64,000 nucleotides of DNA from Rhopalosiphum padi (Eukaryota > Arthropoda > Insecta > Hemiptera > Aphididae): the NCBI RefSeq assembly GCF_020882245.1, contig NC_083599.1, positions 6,820,001 through 6,884,000 on the forward strand, in the 5' to 3' direction. The translations under genes were made by a program, and so were the position numbers. This document shows positions 26,210 through 35,698 of the stretch, piece by piece. How positions within the stretch are numbered: the first letter of the stretch is position 1; each line of letters starts with the position of its first letter. The notes under the pieces are model-generated. The model did no database searches. It was given only the letters and a program-made list of their open reading frames with translations, and was not told where the DNA came from.

Positions 26210-26547
26210 CAGTAAAACCTCGATTAACCAAATTAAACGGGATCAACATTGTAACGAAAAAAAGAAAAAAAATTATTTTTATATCAATTCCAATTTTAAT
26301 ATTATACATAGACACATAGTAGAGTATATAATGATAAAATAAAATGAAACAATAGTTATTTTATTATGTTTGTATGAATCACAAGCTTTTTTCGTGAGTT
26401 TTTTTATTTTTCCACGAGTACGTATATAACCCATAATACGGACGTGCAATATCCTATTTATAATTCAAGATATTATGATTATGACGGTAGGTGACGTATA
26501 ACATAAGTTGACAGGTAAGACAGTGACGGATAATCGAGGTTTTACTG
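26210..26547. mobile_element. pogo/Tigger-like MITE
   Basis: The left end cagtaaaacctcgattaacc and the reverse complement of the right end, cagtaaaacctcgattatcc, match over 20 bp with one difference. This is the CAGTARAACCTCGATTA-type terminus of pogo/Tigger elements of the Tc1-mariner superfamily. The right flank is TA, as expected for this target site; the left flank is ca, so that side has mutated. 338 bp, no transposase frame. Confidence 0.8.
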
Positions 26548-27205
26548 TAGTATCAAAACAACATATATCTCGCAGTGTACATAAACTCATCACAACTACG
26601 CCTTGTGATTTACCAGGTTCTTAGTACCCTAAAGCTGATGTTTCCGTCAAAAATTGTTATAAGTTCATAAATTATCTCACATAAATATAATTAAATCATA
26701 ATATTTTAAATTAATACACGTTCATGCAAAAGTTGGTCGTCGTTACATAAACTTGAAAATCTGCAAAAGTATTCAGGCACTTTATGTAAAACATATTATA
26801 CAGGCTAAACCATAAATAAATATTGTTAGGAATTAAATATTAGACAAGCGTGTACTGTGCCGTAACTAATTTTTTAAAATAAAATAAGATATCTGTTGTA
26901 AAGCTATGAAGAATTCAATCCTTTACGAAATAAATCATTAAACAAAATTCGTCTAGTGCCGTAAAAACAGTAAAATATTCACTTTAATTAAGTAAAAAAA
27001 GTACAAAAGTTTAAAAATGTTGTATTATTTACAACGTCGCGCCCGTTAGAAGGTTTTAGCGTTATAATGCTGTTGTTACTATTGCAACTATCTGAACTTC
27101 AATTTAATGAGAGGATTTTTTTATTTTTATTACAACTCGAGATATGGCCATAAACTCATCCTACATACCCCCGCGTCATCACTCAACTTTTAGAAGTGGC
27201 TGAAA

Positions 27206-27509
27206 CAGTGGTCTTCAACCGGTGGGTCACAACCCATTTTTGGGTCGCGTAAGCTTTAAAATTGGGTTGCGATAATTATTCTTTTGAAAATAAAAATTAT
27301 ATAAGGTAAAAATAATTTTTTAATTATTTAACTTAGAAAATTAATAAATGAAAATACCTACTAAAATGTAATTTTTATTTATTCAGTTTTAATAGTACTA
27401 CTGCACAGCATTAAACAATTTTAGCTTTTTTACAAAACTTACGTGGGTCGCGAAAATTGTAGGCCTAAAAAAGTGGGTCTCGCGAGTCCAAAAAGGTTAA
27501 AGACCACTT
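27206..27509. mobile_element. hAT-like MITE, CAGTGGTCTTCAACC type
   Basis: The left terminus cagtggtcttcaaccggtgg and the reverse complement of the right, aagtggtctttaaccttttt, form an inverted repeat of about 15 bp. Internal gggtcgcg blocks lie near both ends, as in hAT Charlie-like MITEs. The flanking 8-mers ggctgaaa and ggccaaac match at 5 of 8 positions and could be a decayed target duplication. 304 bp, non-coding, about 160 bp upstream of the terminal Syt7 exon. Confidence 0.7.
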
Positions 27510-27667
27510 GGCCAAACAATTTCAATACAGAGGATAAGCTCCCCTAACACCCTATATATATATATATGATTTTTGTAACTTATTGCCCGCTCACCTACTA
27601 ACCAATCAAATCACCCGATCGTCTATTGCATGTATTATAATGGGTTCGTATGATGTATTATTGTCAG

Positions 27668-27771
27668 CCAACAAAAATGCGACTGGACAGCTGGAGGCAC
27701 AGCACTGGAAGGACATGCTAAGCAAACCAAAGCAGAGCGTGGAATACTGGCACCGATTGAAACCTGAATAA
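27668..27771 (+). CDS. Syt7: Synaptotagmin 7, terminal exon and stop
   Basis: After the acceptor ttgtcag (ends 27667) the exon completes a Ser codon and reads NKNATGQLEAQHWKDMLSKP then KQSVEYWHRLKPE, with the TAA stop at 27769-27771. HWKDML is the C2B C-terminal helix region, and WHRL is the WHXL motif that synaptotagmins use in docking and internalisation. The frame is open upstream to 27583 but those residues are intronic. The acceptor's pyrimidine tract is weak, which is common in A+T-rich insect introns. Confidence 0.93.
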
Positions 27772-27810
27772 TTTATTTATTATCGATATTATTGATATTA
27801 TTATTATTAA

Positions 27811-27853
<43 letters not shown>

Positions 27854-28240
27854 ACTATAATATTATAATAAGGCGAGTGTGTTATGAAGTTTTTATTCTA
27901 TTTTATTTGTTTATTTTTTGTTTTTTTAAAATAATATTATATTATACCGTAAGAATAATGGAACAAAACATAATAATACATAATATTTATTACAACAATA
28001 TTTTTCTGCATTTGATAAAATTACATAATATATGATTTATATATAATATGATATATATATATATTATATAATAATATTATTAACAAATATTTAAAAACTA
28101 GATAAGGGAAATCATATTATATAATTATTTTTGTTTTCAAGGAATATTAATATTAATAACGGAAATAATATATAATATATAGCGTTATTATTAATTTTTA
28201 AGTGTGAAAAAAACATAACAATACAAATAAAAACAAAAAA
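27772..28240 (+). other. Probable Syt7 3' untranslated region
   Basis: Non-coding A+T-rich sequence after the Syt7 stop, starting with a long ATT microsatellite. A canonical aataaa occurs at 28226-28231, and other weaker A-rich signals lie nearby. The true cleavage site cannot be fixed without transcripts. Confidence 0.4.
27789..27855. repeat. (ATT)n microsatellite in Syt7 3' UTR
   Basis: About 20 near-perfect ATT units begin within 20 bases of the Syt7 stop codon. It would be transcribed as part of the 3' UTR, and its length is likely to vary between individuals. Confidence 0.9.
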
Positions 28241-29032
28241 CGACAATATACGACGATGTATACCTAATTACGTTGTTGGATATTGTCGCTAACCGACGAA
28301 ATTAGGTGAAAATTGTTAAAGCACCAAAATGTAGTTTAGACGAATAACATCGGCAAGTAATGTATTTATGATGTTACTATACCGATTTATATAATATCTA
28401 CATATTTTATGTGTCTGCATACGTATATAAATAACAAATCTTATATTATAAAAGGAGTGATTGTTCTTTTAACAGTGAACACTCATTATTTTGTAAAGTT
28501 TAACTTGACGTATTTTAAAAATATTTGTACTTACATCATTTTAATTCATTATAAAACAACGTTTTTGAAAAAAGAATGATATTTGTTTACGGTTTTTGTC
28601 GTTATCGTTGTTTAAGTATTTCACTTTTTTTAATGATAACGTGCATTTTTAGTTTCGCATTCCGAAGCAGAATATTTTTCTGAGAATTTTGATTTACAAA
28701 AATCGAATGTATCAGACAAATATTCTTCCTTTCGAATATTAAATCAAAACAGTTATTATACAAAATACGGTAAAAAAAATATTTATTTTCAATAACTTTG
28801 TTTCGTCGTGAATTCGAATTATGTTAAAAAAAAAATATTTTAAAAACCTTAACACTTTTTCAATACTTTTCGATGTGACGAGTGTTAACCGTTAAGATAA
28901 TCACTCGGCAACTATACCTATTTGTGTGTGACAGAGTGCGTGTGTTAAGTGTTTATGTGTAAGTGTGTGTTTGTATATTATTGTAGCGTTGATTTTTATT
29001 TTAACCTTAGTCTTTTTAATACATAATACATA

Positions 29033-29065
<33 letters not shown>

Positions 29066-29129
29066 AAAATTATTAAAATTATTATTATTTTAATTATCAT
29101 GATTATTATTATTATTATTATTATTATGA
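29033..29129. repeat. Two (TTA)n microsatellites
   Basis: TTA repeats at about 29033-29064 and 29104-29129, separated by a short interrupted A+T segment (ataaaaattattaaaatt). Probably one ancestral tract broken by substitutions. Confidence 0.85.
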
Positions 29130-29509
29130 TTATGATTATAATTATTATATTTACGGTTATTATTATTATTATAAATTATCATTATTCATCAGTCTTGTAT
29201 ACACGATTGATGTTTTATGACCACATGCATAAATGTCGCCTGCCAATAACAATACGTGATATATAGACTCAAAAAATATTTGGATTTGTTCATTATTTAT
29301 ATTTTGTTCGTTATTATTTCCTATTACACATACGTTCGGGACGAAAATAACTACTGAACGTCTATGATACAACCAACCTTTACCTCCTAATCTATAATAT
29401 TATAATTCTGTGTATATACATAATATGATCCTTATAACGGCGATGTTCGTTTTGCGTCTCCGTCGACCATCTTCCTCATCGTCCACGCCCCGCCATGTCA
29501 TGGTTACTT

Positions 29510-29515
29510 CTACTG

Positions 29516-29548
<33 letters not shown>

Positions 29549-29550
29549 TT
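29510..29550. repeat. (ACT)n trinucleotide microsatellite
   Basis: About 13 ACT units (tactgctactactact...) passing into att/gtt units. On the opposite strand it reads AGT. It lies downstream of both genes. Confidence 0.88.
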
Positions 29551-30018
29551 ATTGTTATTATTACTCTTATTTTATATTTTTATTAATTAGTATCGTTATC
29601 TTTATGACTATTATCGTTGTCGTTGGACACGGTCGATTTACCGTCGTCGCGGTGGCTTAAATGCGCATCTGACATGATATTATTAATAATAATATGGGCG
29701 TAACGACAGTCCGGTTTTTATTTATTTTGACGCCATTTTAACGAGTGTTCCTATATTATATTGTAATAATGCGACGGTTTGGTGTACACAAATATAATAA
29801 GGTTATTGTATACAATATAATATGATGTTATAATGTTACGATAATATGACATTATTATTAGCGGGTAGATAAGGTGTACGTAAACGTGAACGGACGTGCA
29901 CGTCTGACGCGGCCGACTGTCCAGTCACTACGCCGATATCGATGGCAATACTGTTAAATTATTCCTGAAAAAAAAATATACACATAAATAATATTCACAA
30001 TGTTGAAGAACCGCCAGC

Positions 30019-30034
30019 CTAGACTTGACAGGTC
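30019..30034 (-). CDS. Possible terminal exon of the C1-domain gene (tentative)
   Basis: The last clear exon of the minus-strand gene ends with two bases of a codon (ct). An acceptor acgcatttacag on the minus strand (AG at 30036-30035) would add g acc tgt caa gtc tag, giving ...NIDLTCQV and a stop at 30021-30019. The phase fits, and poly(A)-type signals follow about 300 bp downstream. A competing acceptor near 31362 would give ...LHIVQTRHLK and a stop. This is a guess based on phase and splice motif only. Confidence 0.28.
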
Positions 30035-30036
30035 CT

Positions 30037-32278
30037 GTAAATGCGTATAATATCGTGACGTTTAACATGTATGTGGCGATAAGGTCGTTATTGACTGGTA
30101 TTATAATTTATTATTATTATTTTTTTTTTTCAAGTCGGCCTCAATAATAAAAATAATGCATGCGCTTTTAAAATCGATTTAATTTACTGTGAAATGTTTG
30201 ACTATAGTCAACTACGTCCAAAAATGAGATAAATAATATTTTGTTAATTTTAATAAGAAACTATAATTTTCTGCCAAAGAATATAATTTTATATATTATT
30301 TTAATGCATAGAAATAGTATAAACATTGTCAAAAACCTACGTATTATATTTACTTAATATGTATAAGAATACAAATCAAATAATTATAATTTCATACATC
30401 GGTAATATTTATATATATATATATATATGTTAAGTTATGTATAATAACGTTAACTTTTTAAAGAAAAATGAAGAATGGGGGAACGAAATACTTATCATAG
30501 AATTAATGGTAGAATCCAAATTTGTACAGCACTTTTTAACGGTTAACGTGTAGGTACAATTTTCGAATTTGTGTCACCTTTTGTTTTTTGCATAAATACA
30601 ATTAATTATGAAATTAAAATTCGATATAAAATCAAAGAGCCGACTAAAAGTATGCAAATAATATAAATGTATTTTTTTCTATGATACCTAAATTATATAA
30701 TTATTATTCAATTACACATGTATTTGGAAAAACGCTTTTAGGACTTAATTCATTACATCTCCTGGAAAATATAAATGTTCTAGTAATTTTATTTTTATTA
30801 GTTTCAAAATAAAGAACTATAATTTTAAATTAACATTTATGGACCTAACCTTATGATATTAAATACCGTATGGTAAATTAGAATACCTATTTTGATGTAA
30901 TTCGTGAATAGTGTTGTAAAGCAATATACCGAGATTATTAGTGCTTAAATTTACAATATTACCATAATTTCAAAATAACTTATTTAAATCGTGTATTAAA
31001 ATAATATATAAAATTCGATTATTTGTATTATAATATTACAGAACGATTATTATAGGGTCTAATATTATGTTATATTACAATTTTAATACCTAAAAAAAAG
31101 ATCGTTGTGCATACGCTCAAAATATAAGAATATGTATATTATTTAAACATTTTACTAAAACATAAATCTTCCACTATCCAGTCATAAGATTCTGAATTTA
31201 CAAATGACTAAATAATTTTCAGTCACCTGTTAAAATATTGGATCACGAATATGTTTTTCAAATATAATACGATTCATTTTTAATATTATAGTAAAATTGA
31301 ATTCATGTTTGTACCCGGTGTTACAACTACTTCAAATGACGTGTTTGTACAATGTGCCTGTGATACGTCAAAATAGTTGTTGTATGTTTGTTTTTAGCGA
31401 AAAAAAATAGCAGAAAGTAGAAAATTCTGAAAATAGTGTATTAAATTCGTAGCGGATTTAATTGACGTAAGTTTGACTTATTGTTGTAGCCTAAAATACC
31501 AGTGCCAATTTGACGGACGTTAAGAATAATATTAAACTTATGCTATTTACTCGTTCGTCAAAATAATATATAATAACCTGTCACCGTCGTCAATAGTAGC
31601 AAAAATAGCGCCTTAAATGTATGTTATAGAAATGGTCAGTCGAAAGACTTAAAACTATTAAAGTAAAAACATTCTATACTGCAATGGGATGAGGCAAAGA
31701 GGCGAGCATTTGAGCTCTCATCTCTTTTGACATTGAATTTTGATGAGACAATAACGCGACAAACGCACAAAACACGCACGAACGATGCAACGTTTACAAA
31801 ATAATTATCTTCATCAAACTTCGTCGTCACAATACGTTCGTACATCGTAGTACGTGTGTACGTTTCATATCTATGGTTGCACACGACAAAAGGGGACACA
31901 CGACATATATCAAGGTTTTCAGGAGAGCAAAAAAAAACGACTTTTATATATTATTTTATGATATTGGCGTTTGGACCTCAAAAATGTCGCTTGGACCCGT
32001 GTTTTAGAGTTCACATATTATTATAAAGGTCGTTTGTATCCTAAATTTAAAATTCGATAACTTATTATAAAATTATCACACTGATGTACCAGTGATACAT
32101 TATGATACATCTAATTCTCCGACAACCGATAATAACAAAAATGTCACTTAGACCCTAATGTCGTACAACCATCGATATATTATAATATTGTGGTAAGCGT
32201 GCGATATTATACTACAGTCATTACACCAATACGGTAGGTACCTATAATAATAATGATAATATTATATTATATACTCAC
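30037..32278 (-). other. Putative last intron of the C1-domain gene
   Basis: A+T-rich sequence with a (TA)n tract at 30408-30429 and, at 31930-32170, a block with recurring gtcgcttggaccc-like motifs. The minus frame at 31636-31899 has no recognisable domain or flanking acceptor. If the terminal exon is elsewhere, part of this is 3' UTR. Confidence 0.35.
31930..32170. repeat. Block with recurring GTCRYTTRGACCC-like motif
   Basis: The motif appears as gcgtttggacctc (31968), gtcgcttggaccc (31986), gtcgtttgtatcc (32029) and gtcacttagaccc (32143), about 18 to 115 bases apart in one orientation. It looks like a decayed dispersed repeat with internal short repeats. Function unknown. Confidence 0.45.
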
Positions 32279-32431
32279 AGGTCGATATTATGAATTTTTG
32301 AATTGGTGCACACCACCGACACCTTAACGTGACATTCCTTGTGGCATTTGATCAGACAGTCCCTGCACTCATACCCCTGTTTGCCGATGCGCCTTGGGAA
32401 GTATCTCGCGCACACCAGGCAATTGAGGCGG
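32279..32431 (-). CDS. C1-domain protein, exon with main part of the C1 zinc finger
   Basis: On the minus strand, acceptor ttgttcgacag precedes 32431 and donor gtgagt follows 32279. It encodes RLNCLVCARYF ... KQGYECRDCLIKCHKECHVK ... VVCTNSKIHNIDL. This supplies the six Cys and the second His of the C1 finger: C-X2-C, X14, C-X2-C-X4-H-X2-C-X7-C. The KQGYEC part matches the conserved Q-G region. The Pro and Trp-Gly of phorbol/diacylglycerol-binding C1 domains are absent (R at position 11, PR in place of WG), so it is probably an atypical C1. 153 bp, ends two bases into a codon. Confidence 0.88.
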
Positions 32432-33289
32432 CTGTCGAACAAACGTCGTTAGTCAACATTTTTGCGACGTAGTACAGTTACATTAATTTATACAATATGT
32501 AATACATTTAATTTTTTTTTTTTTTAGCAACGTATTTCTATCTACCCATATTATACTACTAAATCGATTTCCTAAAACTAATTCGTGAAATCAAAGAATT
32601 GTTCAAACATGAACGTTTTACGAAACAAACTAATTAAATGAAAACAAAAAATAAAAATATTGAACGCTTTTGCAATATATCAACAACAATACAACAATTT
32701 AATTTTTCAATTAGTTATCCAATGTATAGTACTTCAAACTACATGCCGAGTTTAGCTTGTTTTTGCCAATCGAGATAAATGTAAAAAATAATTTACAATC
32801 ACCGAAACGGGTCATGAATCAAAAAACTTACCAACATATTATTAAAAGTTATTATGTTAAAGGTAAACAATAATATTTTCTCAAAAAGTCTTAAGTTTTT
32901 AGAAATCGTTAGAAATCAAAATTTATTATATTATTTTTTTCAATTATTTTTATGGTTATCTTTTTTAGAATACAGTAGTACATTTAAATTTCCATTTCAA
33001 AGACGAATTTTTTTCAATAATTTTAAAACATAAAGTTAAAATACCACACGTGTAGTTATTTCAGCTATAGTTAAGTATTTAAAAAGTATGAATGAGCGAA
33101 TTGAATTGGCAAAGGAGTAAAGTTCTTAATGTTTCTTAATTCAGAAATCAGAATATTCTATAAATTTTAAATCGTGTATTATAAAAAAATGTAAATATCA
33201 TATTATACTTGACATTCAGAAAAGAAAAACTGAATAAAAAAAAAATAATGATAACCATGAAAAATAGTAAAAATATATTATTTTAATGA

Positions 33290-33550
33290 CTTTAAATAAT
33301 TATATGAAATAGTATATTATTACACGAAAAGGGCTGTTCATGAGTTATTTTAGTCACCGATGACGTGTGTGTCACGAGGCATAGAGGACTGCTATTTTCC
33401 AAAACTGAAATTGCCACCCTACATGAGTCACATACACTATTTTTGGTCGCACTACCTTCAAAACTATCTACCAGTAATCCATCCAATGAACGTTTTTTGC
33501 TATTATTGGTATTTAGATTAAAACTTTTTCATAAAACAGCAAAGGAGTAA
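33290..33550. other. Unexplained complex segment in an intron of the C1-domain gene
   Basis: Less A+T-biased sequence (gtcaccgatgacgtgtgtgtcacgaggcatagagg ... cgcactaccttcaaaactatctacc) with overlapping open frames on both strands (33365-33550 plus, 33292-33486 minus). No domain is visible. It may be an old transposon fragment; I cannot assign it. Confidence 0.25.
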
Positions 33551-33639
33551 CGCAGCAACCTCAATTTGGAAAAAAAACGAATCGATACGTTTAATATTAT
33601 ATCAATATGATATTATGTACACAAACAGTCTTAACGTAC

Positions 33640-33747
33640 CTGGACAAATGTTTGGCGACGAACGTATGATCGTTATATATGTGCAACTTAACACCAGCCC
33701 TCTTCCATTTGCTTTTCTTGGCCTGAGTGAATGGTACCAAATAATGC
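33640..33747 (-). CDS. C1-domain protein, exon with lead-in segment and first C1 histidine
   Basis: Minus strand, acceptor taactgttacag before 33747, donor gtacgt after 33640. One base completes a Lys codon, then 35 residues: HYLVPFTQAKKSKWKRAG, then VKLHIYNDHTFVAKHLS, ending two bases into a Ser codon completed by the next exon. HTF provides the first His of the C1 motif, and exactly 12 residues separate it from the first Cys across the splice junction. That strongly supports both the exon edges and the gene model. The opposite-strand frame 33615-33803 is a shadow. Confidence 0.88.
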
Positions 33748-35239
33748 CTGTAACAGTTAAAAAAACAAAAGCCGTTGAAATTCGTTTTTACGTACAAATA
33801 TAAATTTCATAGTACTCAACCATTTCATGGTATGGTTTCGATGGTAACGAATAAAATATAAATTATGATCAAATAATTTTAAACCAAATTTTCGTTCATA
33901 TAACACTCAGCTCTCACCCAATAAAAATATATTTTCCAAATACTGTTTATCAATACTCATAGGATTTAGTTTTTTTCTTTTTATAGAATGATTTTAAATT
34001 ATATTATTGACATGAAAGTAATAGCAACAACATTTATAAGTTTTAAATTAAAAACTCTATATTTAAACTGGATGAAGTATTATATTTTTTTTTAATTTTA
34101 AGGATATTCGTTAAAACTAGATACATACTGTTTTTTCCATTAAATAATCTATTTTTAAATATCGTGCAATATTTATTGTTTGCAAGTTACTCATCATTTT
34201 GTATTATGATAATATTTATTTTCCATTAAACTTGTTATAATAATACACATTGTTTCTTACCTGTGGATTAATCGGGTCGTGTTTAATATACGTAATTAAA
34301 TTGGAAAAAAAATATTGGTATCGAATTTTCAATCGACATTTGCAGTGTGCCTAGTCATTAGACCAAACGATGTTTACAAACAATCAAGGTAATCACGAGC
34401 TCAGTTGACATTTTTCTTTAAATTACATTTTAGACATTTGAGACTTTTAATTTGATACATTTTTAGTATACAAAAAAAATTGAATCTCAACTACTAAGAC
34501 AAATATAAATTTAAATTGTTCCGTCATTGTCAGTTGAATTGGTAACATTTTATTTCAATAAATACAAATAACGGTATAAAATGTTCGTGTAATAGGACAT
34601 ATAAATAATCTTCCGGTTAGACGATGAAAAAAGAGATGACCCACGTGATTTATTGCAATGATCGGTTCCACACCGTATACATAGCTAATTGCACAATTCG
34701 GAACACTTTAATAACGTTACGTCTCTGTTTTCGATCTAAATCGAACAATGTCCGTAAAATATTTCGATGGTTTGAATCTTTCCAGTGAACTAGTTTCAAA
34801 AATACCATGTTCGAATTCCACGTGATAATAAATAATAATTTCAAGAGTACCTATCTATGTTTGTCTTATTTTTTTCCCTTAACGGTCACATCTAAACACC
34901 GCAATTATATTATTAGTTTGAGCAGTATAAAAATGTTATTGAACAACGATAATTAGTATAGTTTACGTGCAATTTTATTGACGAGGCTTCCGAGCAGCTG
35001 AACGCGTACGTTCAGTGCACTGTTATCCATTTTTTTTTCTTCATATTCGCATAATATTGTATAAACACTACAGGTAGCTTTACAGCACTCGACTTTTTGT
35101 TCCGTAATAATTTTTTTATTGTTTTCTGGCCATCCTCGTATTATTATTATTTTTTTTTCTTCGTTTGCTCGTAAAAGTATGCTCGTAGAGTAAAATATTA
35201 AAAACATATAAAAGGGTTAATATTTACTTGTATTTTTTT

Positions 35240-35560
35240 ATTTTCGTTGCGTTGTTGTTTTAATCTGGCCTGCAATGGAACCGAAACGATTTACAAGTCG
35301 TCGCACACATTGCGTTGAACGAAACAAAAGATTATCATCACGCGCAGAGTCGTGTTATTGTTTAATTGGGTGGGATGTTTCCCGTCGGGCGCAGTTAACA
35401 AATGACGTTATGGGCACCTGGGCGATACGATTTTTTTTCACGTTACCTCGCTCTCCCCCCCCTATTCCTAGTTTTTTCATACGGAAAATCCGGTCCGGCG
35501 TTTCGCCATCGGCCTTACTCTTAAGTGGTGAGCATAATAACACGTTGAGAACTGTATACG
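35240..35560. other. Less A+T-rich island with C8 run
   Basis: The sequence acaagtcgtcgcacacattgcgttgaacg, then tgggatgtttcccgtcgggcgcag and a cccccccc run at about 35454-35461, has raised G+C and CpG. Overlapping open frames occur on both strands, with no domain in either. Candidate promoter/enhancer or unannotated exon inside the intron of the C1-domain gene. Confidence 0.3.
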
Positions 35561-35659
35561 AAATGTATACATATAATAAAATCGTGTTTATTTATAACGG
35601 TGAGATAGTATACATATTATAGTGTTTTGACGATGCTGACGACAGCGGTGATGCAAATG

Positions 35660-35698
35660 ACGATGATTATGATGATAATAATAATAATAATAATACTA
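35660..35698. repeat. (GAT/AAT)n short tandem
   Basis: The run gatgattatgatgataataataataataataat is an interrupted GAT then AAT trinucleotide array. Confidence 0.75.

Larger units (their letters stand above)
25715..27667 (+). other. Last Syt7 intron
   Basis: 1953 bp, donor gtgagt, acceptor tattattgtcag ending at 27667. It holds a pogo/Tigger-like element (26210-26547), a repeat fragment around 26590-26640, and a hAT-like element (27206-27509) ending about 160 bp before the last exon. No other coding signal is visible. Confidence 0.75.
500..27771 (+). other. Syt7: Synaptotagmin 7 gene, 3' portion (five exons, partial at 5' end)
   Basis: Five exons on the plus strand join with matching splice phases (1, 0, 1, 1) into one 744-nt open frame, 247 residues plus stop. 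The order is C2A (from its first Ca2+ loop), a short linker, then complete C2B and C-terminus. Synaptotagmin 7 is a membrane-anchored C2A-C2B Ca2+ sensor that binds acidic phospholipids and SNAREs in exocytosis. Features pointing to Syt7 rather than Syt1 are the LLPDKKHRLDTKVKRR and WNETLYF stretches in C2A, the FWKDL and KDKCG linker, ARNLKAMDINGKSDPYVKVWL in C2B, and the WHRLKPE end, which agrees with my memory of the insect Syt7 tail. The luminal and transmembrane part must be encoded left of position 1. Introns are 4266, 1239, 19070 and 1953 bp. Assignment to the Syt7 class is strong; only the exact edges need transcript support. Confidence 0.93.
28241..30018. other. Tail-to-tail intergenic region rich in microsatellites
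   Basis: The interval between the two convergent genes. It contains (TTA)n at 29033-29064 and 29104-29129, the trinucleotide (ACT)n run at 29510-29550, a GT-rich stretch at 28921-28975, and a less A+T-rich block at 29430-29960. On the minus strand, reverse-complement aataaa signals at 29717-29722 and 29721-29726 could terminate the C1-domain gene. No protein-coding gene is evident. Confidence 0.55.

Noticed and set aside
29590..29690. Minus-strand frame reading SDAHLSHRDDGKSTV and following Asp/Asn-rich residues as the last exon of the C1 gene
   Set aside because: Its frame does not fit the two-base carry-over from the 32279 exon, and no pyrimidine tract precedes the possible acceptor.
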